Assembly (NCBI GenBank): GCA_021790415.1 | Contig: JAJYDZ010000038.1 | Location: 1 to 9,616 of the forward strand | From: Thermoplasmata archaeon | GTDB lineage: Archaea; Thermoplasmatota; Thermoplasmata; Thermoplasmatales; Thermoplasmataceae | Direction of reading: 5' to 3' | DNA length: 9,616 nt | In this document: one piece after another, positions 1 through 5,405 of the stretch | Layout of the letters: every line of letters starts with the position of its first letter | Position numbering within the stretch: position 1 is the first letter of the stretch | The notes under the pieces: generated by a model | Database searches by the model: none | Told to the model about the DNA's origin: nothing | What the model saw: the letters and a program-made list of their open reading frames with translations, nothing else | Position numbers and translations under genes: made by a program

Positions 1-257
1 TCAGAACTGTTTCCATTGCCCTTTATTTTGCAATTTTCTATAATATCCCTAAGTAAATACAGATTTCTCTCAGAAAGTTCCACAAAGGAACCCCATGATG
101 GCTTATCATCTGGTATTTCAATTTTCTTTAGCCATTCCCCATTTGCATAATGATAAAAATCATCTAATGGATTTCTGGAAAGATCCATTTTATCTTTTGT
201 AAAATGGCTTATATTTTGTATTTTGTGACTGTCCAATTTGTTATTTTTACCCTTCAT
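1..257 (-). CDS. M13 family (neprilysin/PepO-like) zinc metallopeptidase, N-terminal fragment
   Basis: Partial gene. The reading frame is open from an ATG at 257 to the left edge, giving 85 complete codons. The visible protein contains NPLDDFYHYANGEWLKK (residues 29-45), then a SWGSF block near residue 54 and an ELSERN block. This is the characteristic start of M13 peptidases (D-x-F-Y-x-Y-x-N-G-x-W, then SWG-x-F-x-E-L-x-x-R-N). M13 enzymes are about 630-700 residue zinc endopeptidases with HExxH and ExxxD motifs in the C-terminal half, which lie outside this window. The N-terminus is hydrophilic with no signal peptide or membrane anchor, which suggests a cytosolic peptide-degrading enzyme. 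ATG 257 is preferred because a TATA-like element lies about 27 nt upstream (leaderless start). An alternative ATG at 188 (residue 24) is closer to the conserved part. Confidence 0.85.
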   Translation of the reverse strand, partial: MKGKNNKLDSHKIQNISHFTKDKMDLSRNPLDDFYHYANGEWLKKIEIPDDKPSWGSFVELSERNLYLLRDIIENCKIKGNGNSS

Positions 258-278
258 ATTATAAGAGAATGTTTTGCG

Positions 279-289
279 ATATATATTTT
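279..289 (-). promoter_or_regulatory. TATA box for the M13 peptidase gene
   Basis: Read on the minus strand, the A/T run AAAATATATAT is centred about 27 nt upstream of the ATG at 257. That spacing places the predicted transcription start at or next to the start codon, as expected for a leaderless archaeal mRNA. Called by sequence and spacing only. Confidence 0.55.
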
Positions 290-350
290 ATTGATTTTTA
301 AGAGACCTTTACTGACAGGATAATTTACATTAAACGCAAAATGCATGAGA

Positions 351-359
351 AATTTATAT
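351..359 (+). promoter_or_regulatory. TATA box for the sugar-epimerase/kinase operon
   Basis: AATTTATAT, preceded by a purine-rich GAGAA stretch that could serve as a BRE, is centred about 26 nt upstream of the ATG at 381. This predicts a leaderless transcript beginning at or near 381. With the minus-strand TATA at 279-289 it makes 258-380 a compact divergent promoter region. Confidence 0.65.
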
Positions 360-380
360 CTATGAAAAGATTTACGTAGG

Positions 381-1295
381 ATGGAAATTATAAAGGATAA
401 AAAGATTATTGTCACGGGCGGTACGGGATTTATAGGTAGTAACCTGGTTGAAAAGTTATCTGAATTTAATGAAGTTTTTGTCATAGACAATTTACACACA
501 GGAGATGAGTCAAACATAAAAGGCCTAATTAACAAGAGGAAGGTACATTTCATGAAGGATGATGCTAAGAACCTTCTTAATCTGGATTATCAGGCAGATT
601 ATGTATTCCATCTGGGTATATATTCGGCTTCCCCTATGTATAGAAAAGATCCATTCCTTGTTGCTGAAGTCGTTTCAGGAATGATAGGCGTTCTTGAATA
701 TGCCAAGGCTCACAAGTCAAAAGTTGTTTTTGCCTCAACATCCTCAATTTATAACAGTATTGAGCCTCCTCACAAGGAGGATATTGTTCCTAAGGTAACT
801 GATTATTATACCGAAGCAAGAATAGCAGCTGAGAGATTATCAGAGTTATATGCAAAGCTTGAAAATGTAGATGTTCAGGCAATAAGATTCTTTTCCGTTT
901 ACGGTCCCCACGAGGAGGCAAAGAAAAACTATGCTAACCTGGTGACACAATTCTTCTGGGATATAAAGAATAAGCAATCTCCGGTTATATACGGAGATGG
1001 GAGTCAAAGAAGGGATTTCATCCATGTCAATGATTTGGTAGAAATAATAATAAGAGCTTCGCAACTTAAGGGATTCAACATTCTTAATGGTGGAACAGGC
1101 AAGAATTACAGCCTTAACGAAATGCTTACCATGTTGAACAATCATCTGGGAACAAATGTTAAAGCAAATTACATTAAAATGCCAATTAGCAACTATGTTA
1201 TGGAGACTCTTGCCGACGTAACCAACCTGAAGAAGAAACTATCCTATACACCAAGCATTGACCTAATGGAAGGTATAAAACTTATTACAAAGTGA
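381..1295 (+). CDS. NAD-dependent epimerase/dehydratase, extended SDR (nucleotide-sugar type), YxxxR variant
   Basis: 304 residues, the usual length for extended short-chain dehydrogenases such as UDP-glucose 4-epimerase relatives. Visible features are the Rossmann motif TGGTGFIG at 12-19, acidic D36 at the end of strand beta-2 (favours NAD over NADP), a Ser/Thr-rich strand STSSIY at 119-124, and the C-terminal substrate-domain motifs VYGP (173-176) and GDGSQRRDFIHV (205-216). The catalytic Tyr-x-x-x-Lys is unusual: the matching segment is YTEAR at 143-147, so Arg stands where Lys is expected. It probably converts or reduces a nucleotide-activated sugar in the cytoplasm. The substrate cannot be read from sequence. 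It is the first gene of the operon, and its stop overlaps the start of the sugar kinase gene, so the two are probably translationally coupled. The second epimerase at 2368 is a diverged paralogue with a normal YxxxK. Confidence 0.9.
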   Translation: MEIIKDKKIIVTGGTGFIGSNLVEKLSEFNEVFVIDNLHTGDESNIKGLINKRKVHFMKDDAKNLLNLDYQADYVFHLGIYSASPMYRKDPFLVAEVVSGMIGVLEYAKAHKSKVVFASTSSIYNSIEPPHKEDIVPKVTDYYTEARIAAERLSELYAKLENVDVQAIRFFSVYGPHEEAKKNYANLVTQFFWDIKNKQSPVIYGDGSQRRDFIHVNDLVEIIIRASQLKGFNILNGGTGKNYSLNEMLTMLNNHLGTNVKANYIKMPISNYVMETLADVTNLKKKLSYTPSIDLMEGIKLITK

Positions 1296-2290
1296 TGAAA
1301 ATGAAAGACCGAATGTTCATTTCAAAGACGCCTCTTAGAATTACCTTTGTTGGCGGAGGAAGTGACATTAAGGAATATTATTCAAAATATGGCAGAGGTA
1401 GTGTCCTTTCAGCTGCAATTAATAAGTTTATATATATAGTTGTAAACAAAAAGTTTGATTCCAAGATAAGGGTCAGTTATTCGAAGACAGAAATAGTTGA
1501 TAGTGTTCATAAAATAGAACATCCATCCGTTAGAGAAGCTCTTAAATTACTTGAAATCGAAGGGGGAATTGAGATTGTAAGTATATCAGATATACCCTCG
1601 GGAGGAACGGGCTTGGGTTCAAGTAGTACGTTTCTTGTGGGTCTACTCAATGCACTCCACGCCTGGAAAGGAGAATTTGTATCACCAAAGGAACTTGCGG
1701 AGGAGGCAGTCAAGATAGAACGGGAAATCCTTCATGAACCGGGAGGCAAACAGGACCAATATATGGCAGCCTATGGCGGTATTCAGCAACTTGAATTCTA
1801 TGCCGATGAAAAAGTTGGTGTGAGGCCAGTTATTTCAAGTACTGAAACAATAAGAAATTTTGAACGCTCCCTTTTGCTCCTTTATACTGGCATTCAACGG
1901 AGCTCTACTGGCATTCATAAGGTCCAGATGCAAACTGTGGAAAAGAAGAGCGTTAATTATGAAAAAATGGTTCAAATGGCTGATGAGGCATTTGCCTGTC
2001 TGAATAATGGCAATTACGAATTGATTGGAAGAATGATTCATGAGAATTGGCTTCTGAAGAAGACTCTTTCAGAGGGAGTGTCGAATAGAGATATAGATCT
2101 ATGGTATGATAAAGCAATGAATTGCGGTGCTGTTGGTGGGAAAATCATAGGTGCCGGTGGCGGTGGTTTCATGCTGTTCATGGCTGATCCATCAAAACAT
2201 AATGATATTATGAGTAGTATCCCTGAACTTACAAGACAGGAGTTTAGCTTTGAATCGGAAGGGAGCAGAATAATTTATGTGGGTGATTAA
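1295..2290 (+). CDS. GHMP-family sugar kinase, HddA-like (D-glycero-D-manno-heptose 7-phosphate kinase family)
   Basis: GHMP-fold kinase resembling bacterial HddA, which phosphorylates the anomeric carbon of D-glycero-D-manno-heptose 7-phosphate on the way to GDP-heptose. Numbered from the GTG at 1292, the protein shows the N-terminal SKTPLRITFVGGGSD block (11-25), the ATP-binding loop PSGGTGLGSSS (102-112), the GGKQDQYMAAYGG segment with the likely catalytic Asp (D155), and the glycine-rich motif GAVGGKIIGAGGGG (279-292). Length is about 330 residues, normal for the family. Start choice: GTG 1292, ATG 1295 (TGATG overlap with the preceding stop), ATG 1301 and ATG 1313 are all in frame. I give 1295 for the coupling, but 1313 matches where bacterial HddA proteins begin. 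Kinase membership is secure. The exact sugar is inferred: no heptose isomerase, phosphatase or nucleotidyltransferase partner lies in the window. Confidence 0.88.
   Translation: MKMKDRMFISKTPLRITFVGGGSDIKEYYSKYGRGSVLSAAINKFIYIVVNKKFDSKIRVSYSKTEIVDSVHKIEHPSVREALKLLEIEGGIEIVSISDIPSGGTGLGSSSTFLVGLLNALHAWKGEFVSPKELAEEAVKIEREILHEPGGKQDQYMAAYGGIQQLEFYADEKVGVRPVISSTETIRNFERSLLLLYTGIQRSSTGIHKVQMQTVEKKSVNYEKMVQMADEAFACLNNGNYELIGRMIHENWLLKKTLSEGVSNRDIDLWYDKAMNCGAVGGKIIGAGGGGFMLFMADPSKHNDIMSSIPELTRQEFSFESEGSRIIYVGD
2282..2287 (+). promoter_or_regulatory. Shine-Dalgarno site for the 25-codon small ORF
   Basis: GGTGAT, complementary to the usual archaeal 16S rRNA tail, sits 6 nt before the ATG at 2294. 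It overlaps the last two codons (Gly-Asp) of the kinase gene, so the match could be partly coincidental. Confidence 0.4.
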
Positions 2291-2293
2291 TCC

Positions 2294-2371
2294 ATGAAAG
2301 AGGTTAAAGATTTCTTCAAATTTCTAATAATAATACAACACGAATGTAAATTGGCAGGTGTTTCAAAATGA
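2294..2371 (+). CDS. Possible 25-aa small ORF between sugar kinase and second epimerase
   Basis: Short ORF starting at ATG 2294, encoding 25 residues beginning MKEVKDFFKFLIII and ending in AGVSK. Two things raise it above chance: GGTGAT lies 6 nt upstream, and its stop TGA (2369-2371) overlaps the ATG of the next gene in a perfect ATGA arrangement, the same junction type seen twice in the minus-strand operon of this window. It fills almost the whole 77-nt gap between the two flanking genes. It may be a translated coupling peptide that delivers ribosomes to the epimerase start, or simply an open stretch of spacer. No homology is recognised; composition is amphipathic with an FLIII patch. Confidence 0.4.
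   Translation: MKEVKDFFKFLIIIQHECKLAGVSK
2356..2360 (+). promoter_or_regulatory. Shine-Dalgarno site for the second epimerase
   Basis: AGGTG lies 7 nt before the ATG at 2368, a good distance for base pairing with the 16S rRNA tail. It supports 2368 as the start of an internal operon gene. Confidence 0.6.
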
Positions 2372-3267
2372 AGGTTCTTGTTACAGGCGGAGAAGGATTT
2401 ATAGGTAGAAACATAATTAATGAAGTAAATTCCAGAGGCTGGTACTCAATTTCTGTGGATATTGCTGAAAAGAAAAGTGAAGCAAATGAATCACATAGAG
2501 TTTCAATTCTAGATAGAGAACAATTAGGCAAGCTCTTTTCTGGTGTTGACTATGTTTTTCATAATGCAGCGGTGACTTCACCTCCTGAGTTTGAACAAAA
2601 GCCCTTTGACGGATTCAATACAAATGTTATGGGTACCTTTAATGTTCTCGATATGGCAAGGCGACATAATGTAAAAAAGGTAATCCTTGCTTCATCATCA
2701 TCAATTTATGGCAATACCATGAAGAAAACAAATGAAAGTGATCTTGACACCAATTTTATCAATTTGTATCCCATGTCAAAATTTGTCAATGAATTACTTG
2801 CAAAATTTTATGGAAAGGACAAATCACCAGAAACAGTATTTCTGAGATATTTCAATACATATGGAACAGGTGAAAATTCAAAGGGGTTCTATTCAAGTGT
2901 TATTCATAAATTTATTTCAGATATTAGAGAGGGAAGGATACCGGTCATTTTTGGTGATGGTTCACAGAGCAGGGACTTTATTTTCGTAAGAGATGTGGCC
3001 AAGGCAAACATTCTCGCTGCACAAAATGGAAAAACAGGAGAATCATACAATGTTGGAACAGGAGTTACGACCACTTTTAATAACATATTCAAGATGGTAA
3101 AGGAAGAGATGGGAAGCGCAGTTGAAGCAAGGTATGAGAAAATTCCCTTCCAGAGTTATCAGTTGTTTACATGTGCGGATATTACAAAAATTAATAGAGA
3201 TACCGGTTTTAAACCAACATTTGATCTAAAATCAGGCATAAGGGAGATTCTTTCCCATCAAAGTTAA
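2368..3267 (+). CDS. NAD-dependent epimerase/dehydratase, extended SDR (nucleotide-sugar type)
   Basis: 299 residues. It has the Rossmann motif TGGEGFIG at 6-13, D31 after beta-2 (NAD preference), the serine-rich catalytic strand ASSSSIYG at 108-115, and an intact catalytic pair Y134/K138 in YPMSK. The C-terminal half carries RYFNTYG and GDGSQSRDFIFVRD, as in UDP-glucose 4-epimerase and related 4,6-dehydratase/epimerase proteins. It is clearly a paralogue of the protein at 381-1295 but keeps the canonical catalytic residues. A Shine-Dalgarno site (2356-2360) and the overlapping small-ORF stop support the start. As the last gene of the operon it probably acts on the same sugar-nucleotide pathway as the kinase, in the cytoplasm, feeding surface glycan or glycolipid synthesis. 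Exact substrate is not determinable. Confidence 0.92.
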   Translation: MKVLVTGGEGFIGRNIINEVNSRGWYSISVDIAEKKSEANESHRVSILDREQLGKLFSGVDYVFHNAAVTSPPEFEQKPFDGFNTNVMGTFNVLDMARRHNVKKVILASSSSIYGNTMKKTNESDLDTNFINLYPMSKFVNELLAKFYGKDKSPETVFLRYFNTYGTGENSKGFYSSVIHKFISDIREGRIPVIFGDGSQSRDFIFVRDVAKANILAAQNGKTGESYNVGTGVTTTFNNIFKMVKEEMGSAVEARYEKIPFQSYQLFTCADITKINRDTGFKPTFDLKSGIREILSHQS

Positions 3268-3325
3268 ATAATTTGTCAATTATTGATGGTAAATATCAAA
3301 TTATCCTTTTCAACGAACTGCGAAA

Positions 3326-3334
3326 AACTTAATC
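3326..3334 (+). promoter_or_regulatory. TATA-like element for htpX
   Basis: AACTTAATC, preceded by the A-rich stretch CGAAAA, is centred about 27 nt before the ATG at 3357. The fit to a TATA consensus is moderate. It would give a leaderless htpX transcript independent of the epimerase operon. Confidence 0.4.
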
Positions 3335-3356
3335 AACAGATTTCAATACTAAGAAA

Positions 3357-4319
3357 ATGTCACTATATTCCATAAAACTTAGAATTGCAAGCATCCTTGC
3401 AGGCATCGCCATAGCATTTCTTGCCACATTTATAATTCTTGGAGTTCTTGATTATTTCTTTGGAATAGCAATAACCTCTAATCTTATTCTTCTTATCTTA
3501 ATTCTTTTTCTCATAATGGATGTGATTCAATGGCTCATTTCTCCATATATTGTTGGAAGAGTTTATCATACTAAGGAGATATTTGAAAACGATCCCCAAT
3601 ATTTTTGGATTGTTGAATCTGTTAAAAAGGTATCAGCCCTAAACAGACAGAAGGTTCCACGAGTATTTATTGCAAACGTAATGGTTCCAAATGCCTTCGC
3701 ATTTGGTTCGCCCCTATCAGGAAGAAGACTTGCCATAACCTCGGGCTTGCTTACAATTCTCACAAGGGACGAAATAGAGGCCGTATTGGGCCACGAAATA
3801 GGTCACCTGAAACATCATGACATTGGTTTGATAATGGCAATTGGACTAATTCCAACCTTAATTTTGTATTTCGGCTATTCAATTCTCTTTACCGGTGGAG
3901 GCAGAAGGGGAAACAATGGAAGCATATTTTTAATAGCTATAGCCTTGGTGGCCATGAGTTTTGTCTTTAATTTGATGATCCTTGGAGTTAACCGCATGAG
4001 AGAGAGCTACGCTGACATGAATTCTGCAGAAACAGTACCGGGGGCATCGCTTACTCTGCAGACCGCCCTCGCTAAGATAGAGGCGGGTCAACCACATTAT
4101 TTTGGTAGACAAAAAAAACATGCATCAAGCTCACCGGCAACAATGCTGATGTTTTCAGACGGAACCGGCTCGGATATCTATGCTCCGCACATGGTATTAT
4201 TGAATCACTGGAGAAACCAAAAAGTGAGCCTTAAGGATCATATATTATCGAACCATCCGCACCCTGCAAGAAGGGTTCAGAAACTTGAGGAGTTTAGAAA
4301 GAGGCACGATTATCAGTAA
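3357..4319 (+). CDS. htpX: HtpX family membrane zinc metalloprotease (M48)
   Basis: 320-residue M48 peptidase of the HtpX type, which degrades misfolded membrane proteins on the cytoplasmic face. Two N-terminal transmembrane segments (about 10-30 and 41-66) precede the protease domain. The zinc site is HEIGH at 146-150, with the downstream glutamate ligand most likely E216 in RESYAD. Two further hydrophobic segments (about 157-179 and 188-211) lie between, separated by a Gly/Arg-rich loop (GGGRRGNNG). The C-terminal SNHPHPARRVQKL block (298-310) is typical of HtpX. Length is normal. The start at 3357 fits a TATA-like element 27 nt upstream. The last 26 nt overlap the 3' end of the opposite-strand MNT gene. 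Confidence 0.96.
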   Translation: MSLYSIKLRIASILAGIAIAFLATFIILGVLDYFFGIAITSNLILLILILFLIMDVIQWLISPYIVGRVYHTKEIFENDPQYFWIVESVKKVSALNRQKVPRVFIANVMVPNAFAFGSPLSGRRLAITSGLLTILTRDEIEAVLGHEIGHLKHHDIGLIMAIGLIPTLILYFGYSILFTGGGRRGNNGSIFLIAIALVAMSFVFNLMILGVNRMRESYADMNSAETVPGASLTLQTALAKIEAGQPHYFGRQKKHASSSPATMLMFSDGTGSDIYAPHMVLLNHWRNQKVSLKDHILSNHPHPARRVQKLEEFRKRHDYQ

Positions 4320-4677
4320 CCTTATCCTCTTTGGATAGCTGATCCATAATTTGGAAATCATCTCTTAATATGACTCCTTCGTTATACGCGTCCTTTACAA
4401 GTTTAATATTTTTACTTTTCATTTTAATGAATTCTTGTGGTGTAAGAAGAATTACCTCAAAACCAGGTGGAAAATCTATCGCCTTCAGTCTTTGCAGAGG
4501 ATTTCCATTAAAATTACCAATGATAAGAACATCTACATCGCTCCACAGATTAAAATCCCCCCTCGCATATGACCCGATTAGGAGAACAGTGGCTCTAAAA
4601 TTAATTGTATTAGAATATTCCCGAGCCTTTTTAATAATTCCTTCTCTCTCCTCTATTCGTCTTTCAATGATATCCAT
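4294..4677 (-). CDS. MNT-type nucleotidyltransferase, predicted antitoxin of HEPN-MNT pair
   Basis: 127 residues. It contains the minimal nucleotidyltransferase signature GSYARGDFNLWSDVDVLI (35-52), with the metal-binding acids D47 and D49, and a later acid E74 in FEVILLTP as candidate third ligand. Proteins of this class paired with HEPN partners act as antitoxins, in characterised cases by adding AMP to the HEPN toxin. Here the HEPN gene lies directly upstream in the same operon: its stop is inside this gene, a 25-nt overlap, so translation is probably coupled. The 3' end overlaps htpX by 26 nt on the opposite strand. Family membership is clear from the motif. The antitoxin role is inferred from the pairing. 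Confidence 0.9.
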   Translation of the reverse strand: MDIIERRIEEREGIIKKAREYSNTINFRATVLLIGSYARGDFNLWSDVDVLIIGNFNGNPLQRLKAIDFPPGFEVILLTPQEFIKMKSKNIKLVKDAYNEGVILRDDFQIMDQLSKEDKVTDNRASF

Positions 4678-5060
4678 TTTTTTTCAATCTCATCTATTAT
4701 TGACTTTGATAATTCTATTGCCTCGAATGCATCTTCTTTGGTATAATAGTCCTCAGGCGTTCCATCAGCCCATGAATCCGTATATATCGTCGGAATGTAA
4801 TATTTATCCAATTTCTTTGCGATGTTGATTAGATTGGAATCAAAATTCCCCTTTTGAAGCAGCATGGAAATTGAATGCCCAAAGGAGTCATTTCCAGTTC
4901 CCCGTAAATATGCTTTAACTGAAAACTCTGCAGCCTGCTGAGCTTTAAAGAAAGCCCAGTTATAGAAACATGCTTCTTTATCATTCATTGATGATTTCAA
5001 TGTTGATTTGGCATTGGAGATCCACCTATCAAATTCATCATTGTCAAGATAACTTCCCAT
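4653..5060 (-). CDS. HEPN domain protein, predicted toxin of HEPN-MNT pair
   Basis: 135 residues, a small all-helical HEPN protein. The hallmark helix FFKAQQAAEFSVKAYLRG (37-54) matches the AQQAaExxxKA pattern, followed by H62 in FGHSISMLL and the KLDKYYIPTIYTDSW block (83-97) and EDYYTKEDAFEAIE. In archaeal relatives I recall this block as YIPTRYPD, so an Arg that may be functional is Ile92 here (codon ATA; one base from AGA). No Rx4-6H ribonuclease motif is evident, so the protein may be a weak or inactive nuclease or use other residues. It is first in a two-gene operon with MNT. The start at 5060 is supported by a minus-strand TATA element about 28 nt upstream, implying a leaderless mRNA. 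Confidence 0.87.
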   Translation of the reverse strand: MGSYLDNDEFDRWISNAKSTLKSSMNDKEACFYNWAFFKAQQAAEFSVKAYLRGTGNDSFGHSISMLLQKGNFDSNLINIAKKLDKYYIPTIYTDSWADGTPEDYYTKEDAFEAIELSKSIIDEIEKKWISLKDE

Positions 5061-5082
5061 TATAAATATAGAAAGAAGTAAG

Positions 5083-5094
5083 AGATATTAAAAA
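5083..5094 (-). promoter_or_regulatory. TATA box for the HEPN-MNT operon
   Basis: On the minus strand TTTTTAATATCT is centred about 28 nt upstream of the HEPN ATG at 5060, the distance expected for a leaderless archaeal transcript. Confidence 0.5.
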
Positions 5095-5259
5095 TTACCC
5101 TTTCATTCTTCGGATTTGAATACGCTTTGTTTTATTGATTTCAGAAAAATTTGGAGCCGTTAAATTAACAACAATTTCATTTATGACCTTGTGTTATTTG
5201 CAAAACTCCACAACCTCCTAATCGATAGCATCATCGCATGTAATATTCATCAGTTAAAC

Positions 5260-5267
5260 CTTTTATA
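5260..5267 (+). promoter_or_regulatory. TATA box for the surface-protein gene
   Basis: CTTTTATA, followed by CAGG, gives a predicted transcription start near 5290. No good TATA lies about 26 nt before the surface-protein ATG at 5406, so the mRNA probably has a leader of roughly 115 nt, unlike the other first genes in this window. Confidence 0.5.
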
Positions 5268-5284
5268 CAGGCAGTTGCTATTTT

Positions 5285-5302
5285 TCAATATGAAAATATT
5301 GA
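5285..5302. repeat. 18-bp palindrome at the predicted transcription start
   Basis: TCAATATgaaaATATTGA is a perfect 7-bp inverted repeat with a 4-nt GAAA centre. It lies at the transcription start predicted from the TATA at 5260-5267. It could be an operator for a dimeric regulator, or a 5'-terminal RNA hairpin with a GNRA-type loop. Confidence 0.45.
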
Positions 5303-5395
5303 GACCTTTTAAAAATAGTCGGGTTGCGCTCGCTAGCTTATTTTACCCTCCTAAATTTTCTTACAAAGCCTCAGAAAGTTGCATTGTCTTCATAT

Positions 5396-5402
5396 GGTGA
5401 TT
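5396..5402 (+). promoter_or_regulatory. Shine-Dalgarno site deciding the surface-protein start
   Basis: GGTGATT ends 3 nt before ATG 5406. It favours 5406 over the upstream in-frame ATGs at 5379 and 5394, which would place extra residues before the signal segment. Confidence 0.6.
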
Positions 5403-5405
5403 AAA

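Larger units (their letters stand above)
5061..5405. other. Intergenic regulatory region between HEPN-MNT and the surface-protein gene
   Basis: About 345 nt with no convincing long gene. It holds the HEPN-MNT promoter at its left end and a plus-strand TATA (about 5260-5267) with a palindrome at 5285-5302. A GGTGATT Shine-Dalgarno site (5396-5402) is at its right end. A 36-codon ORF (5290-5400) begins 26 nt after the TATA and stops inside that Shine-Dalgarno site, but its sequence looks unremarkable. I see nothing recognisable in roughly 5100-5250. Confidence 0.6.

Noticed and set aside
4370..4828. 152-codon plus-strand ORF opposite MNT and HEPN
   Set aside because: Antisense to two genes with clear family motifs; protein is low-complexity Ser/Leu/Ile-rich as expected for a shadow frame.
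5290..5400. 36-codon ORF before the surface-protein gene as an independent gene
   Set aside because: TATA spacing fits a leaderless start, but the peptide has no recognisable feature and may just be leader sequence; kept only as a regulatory possibility in the findings.
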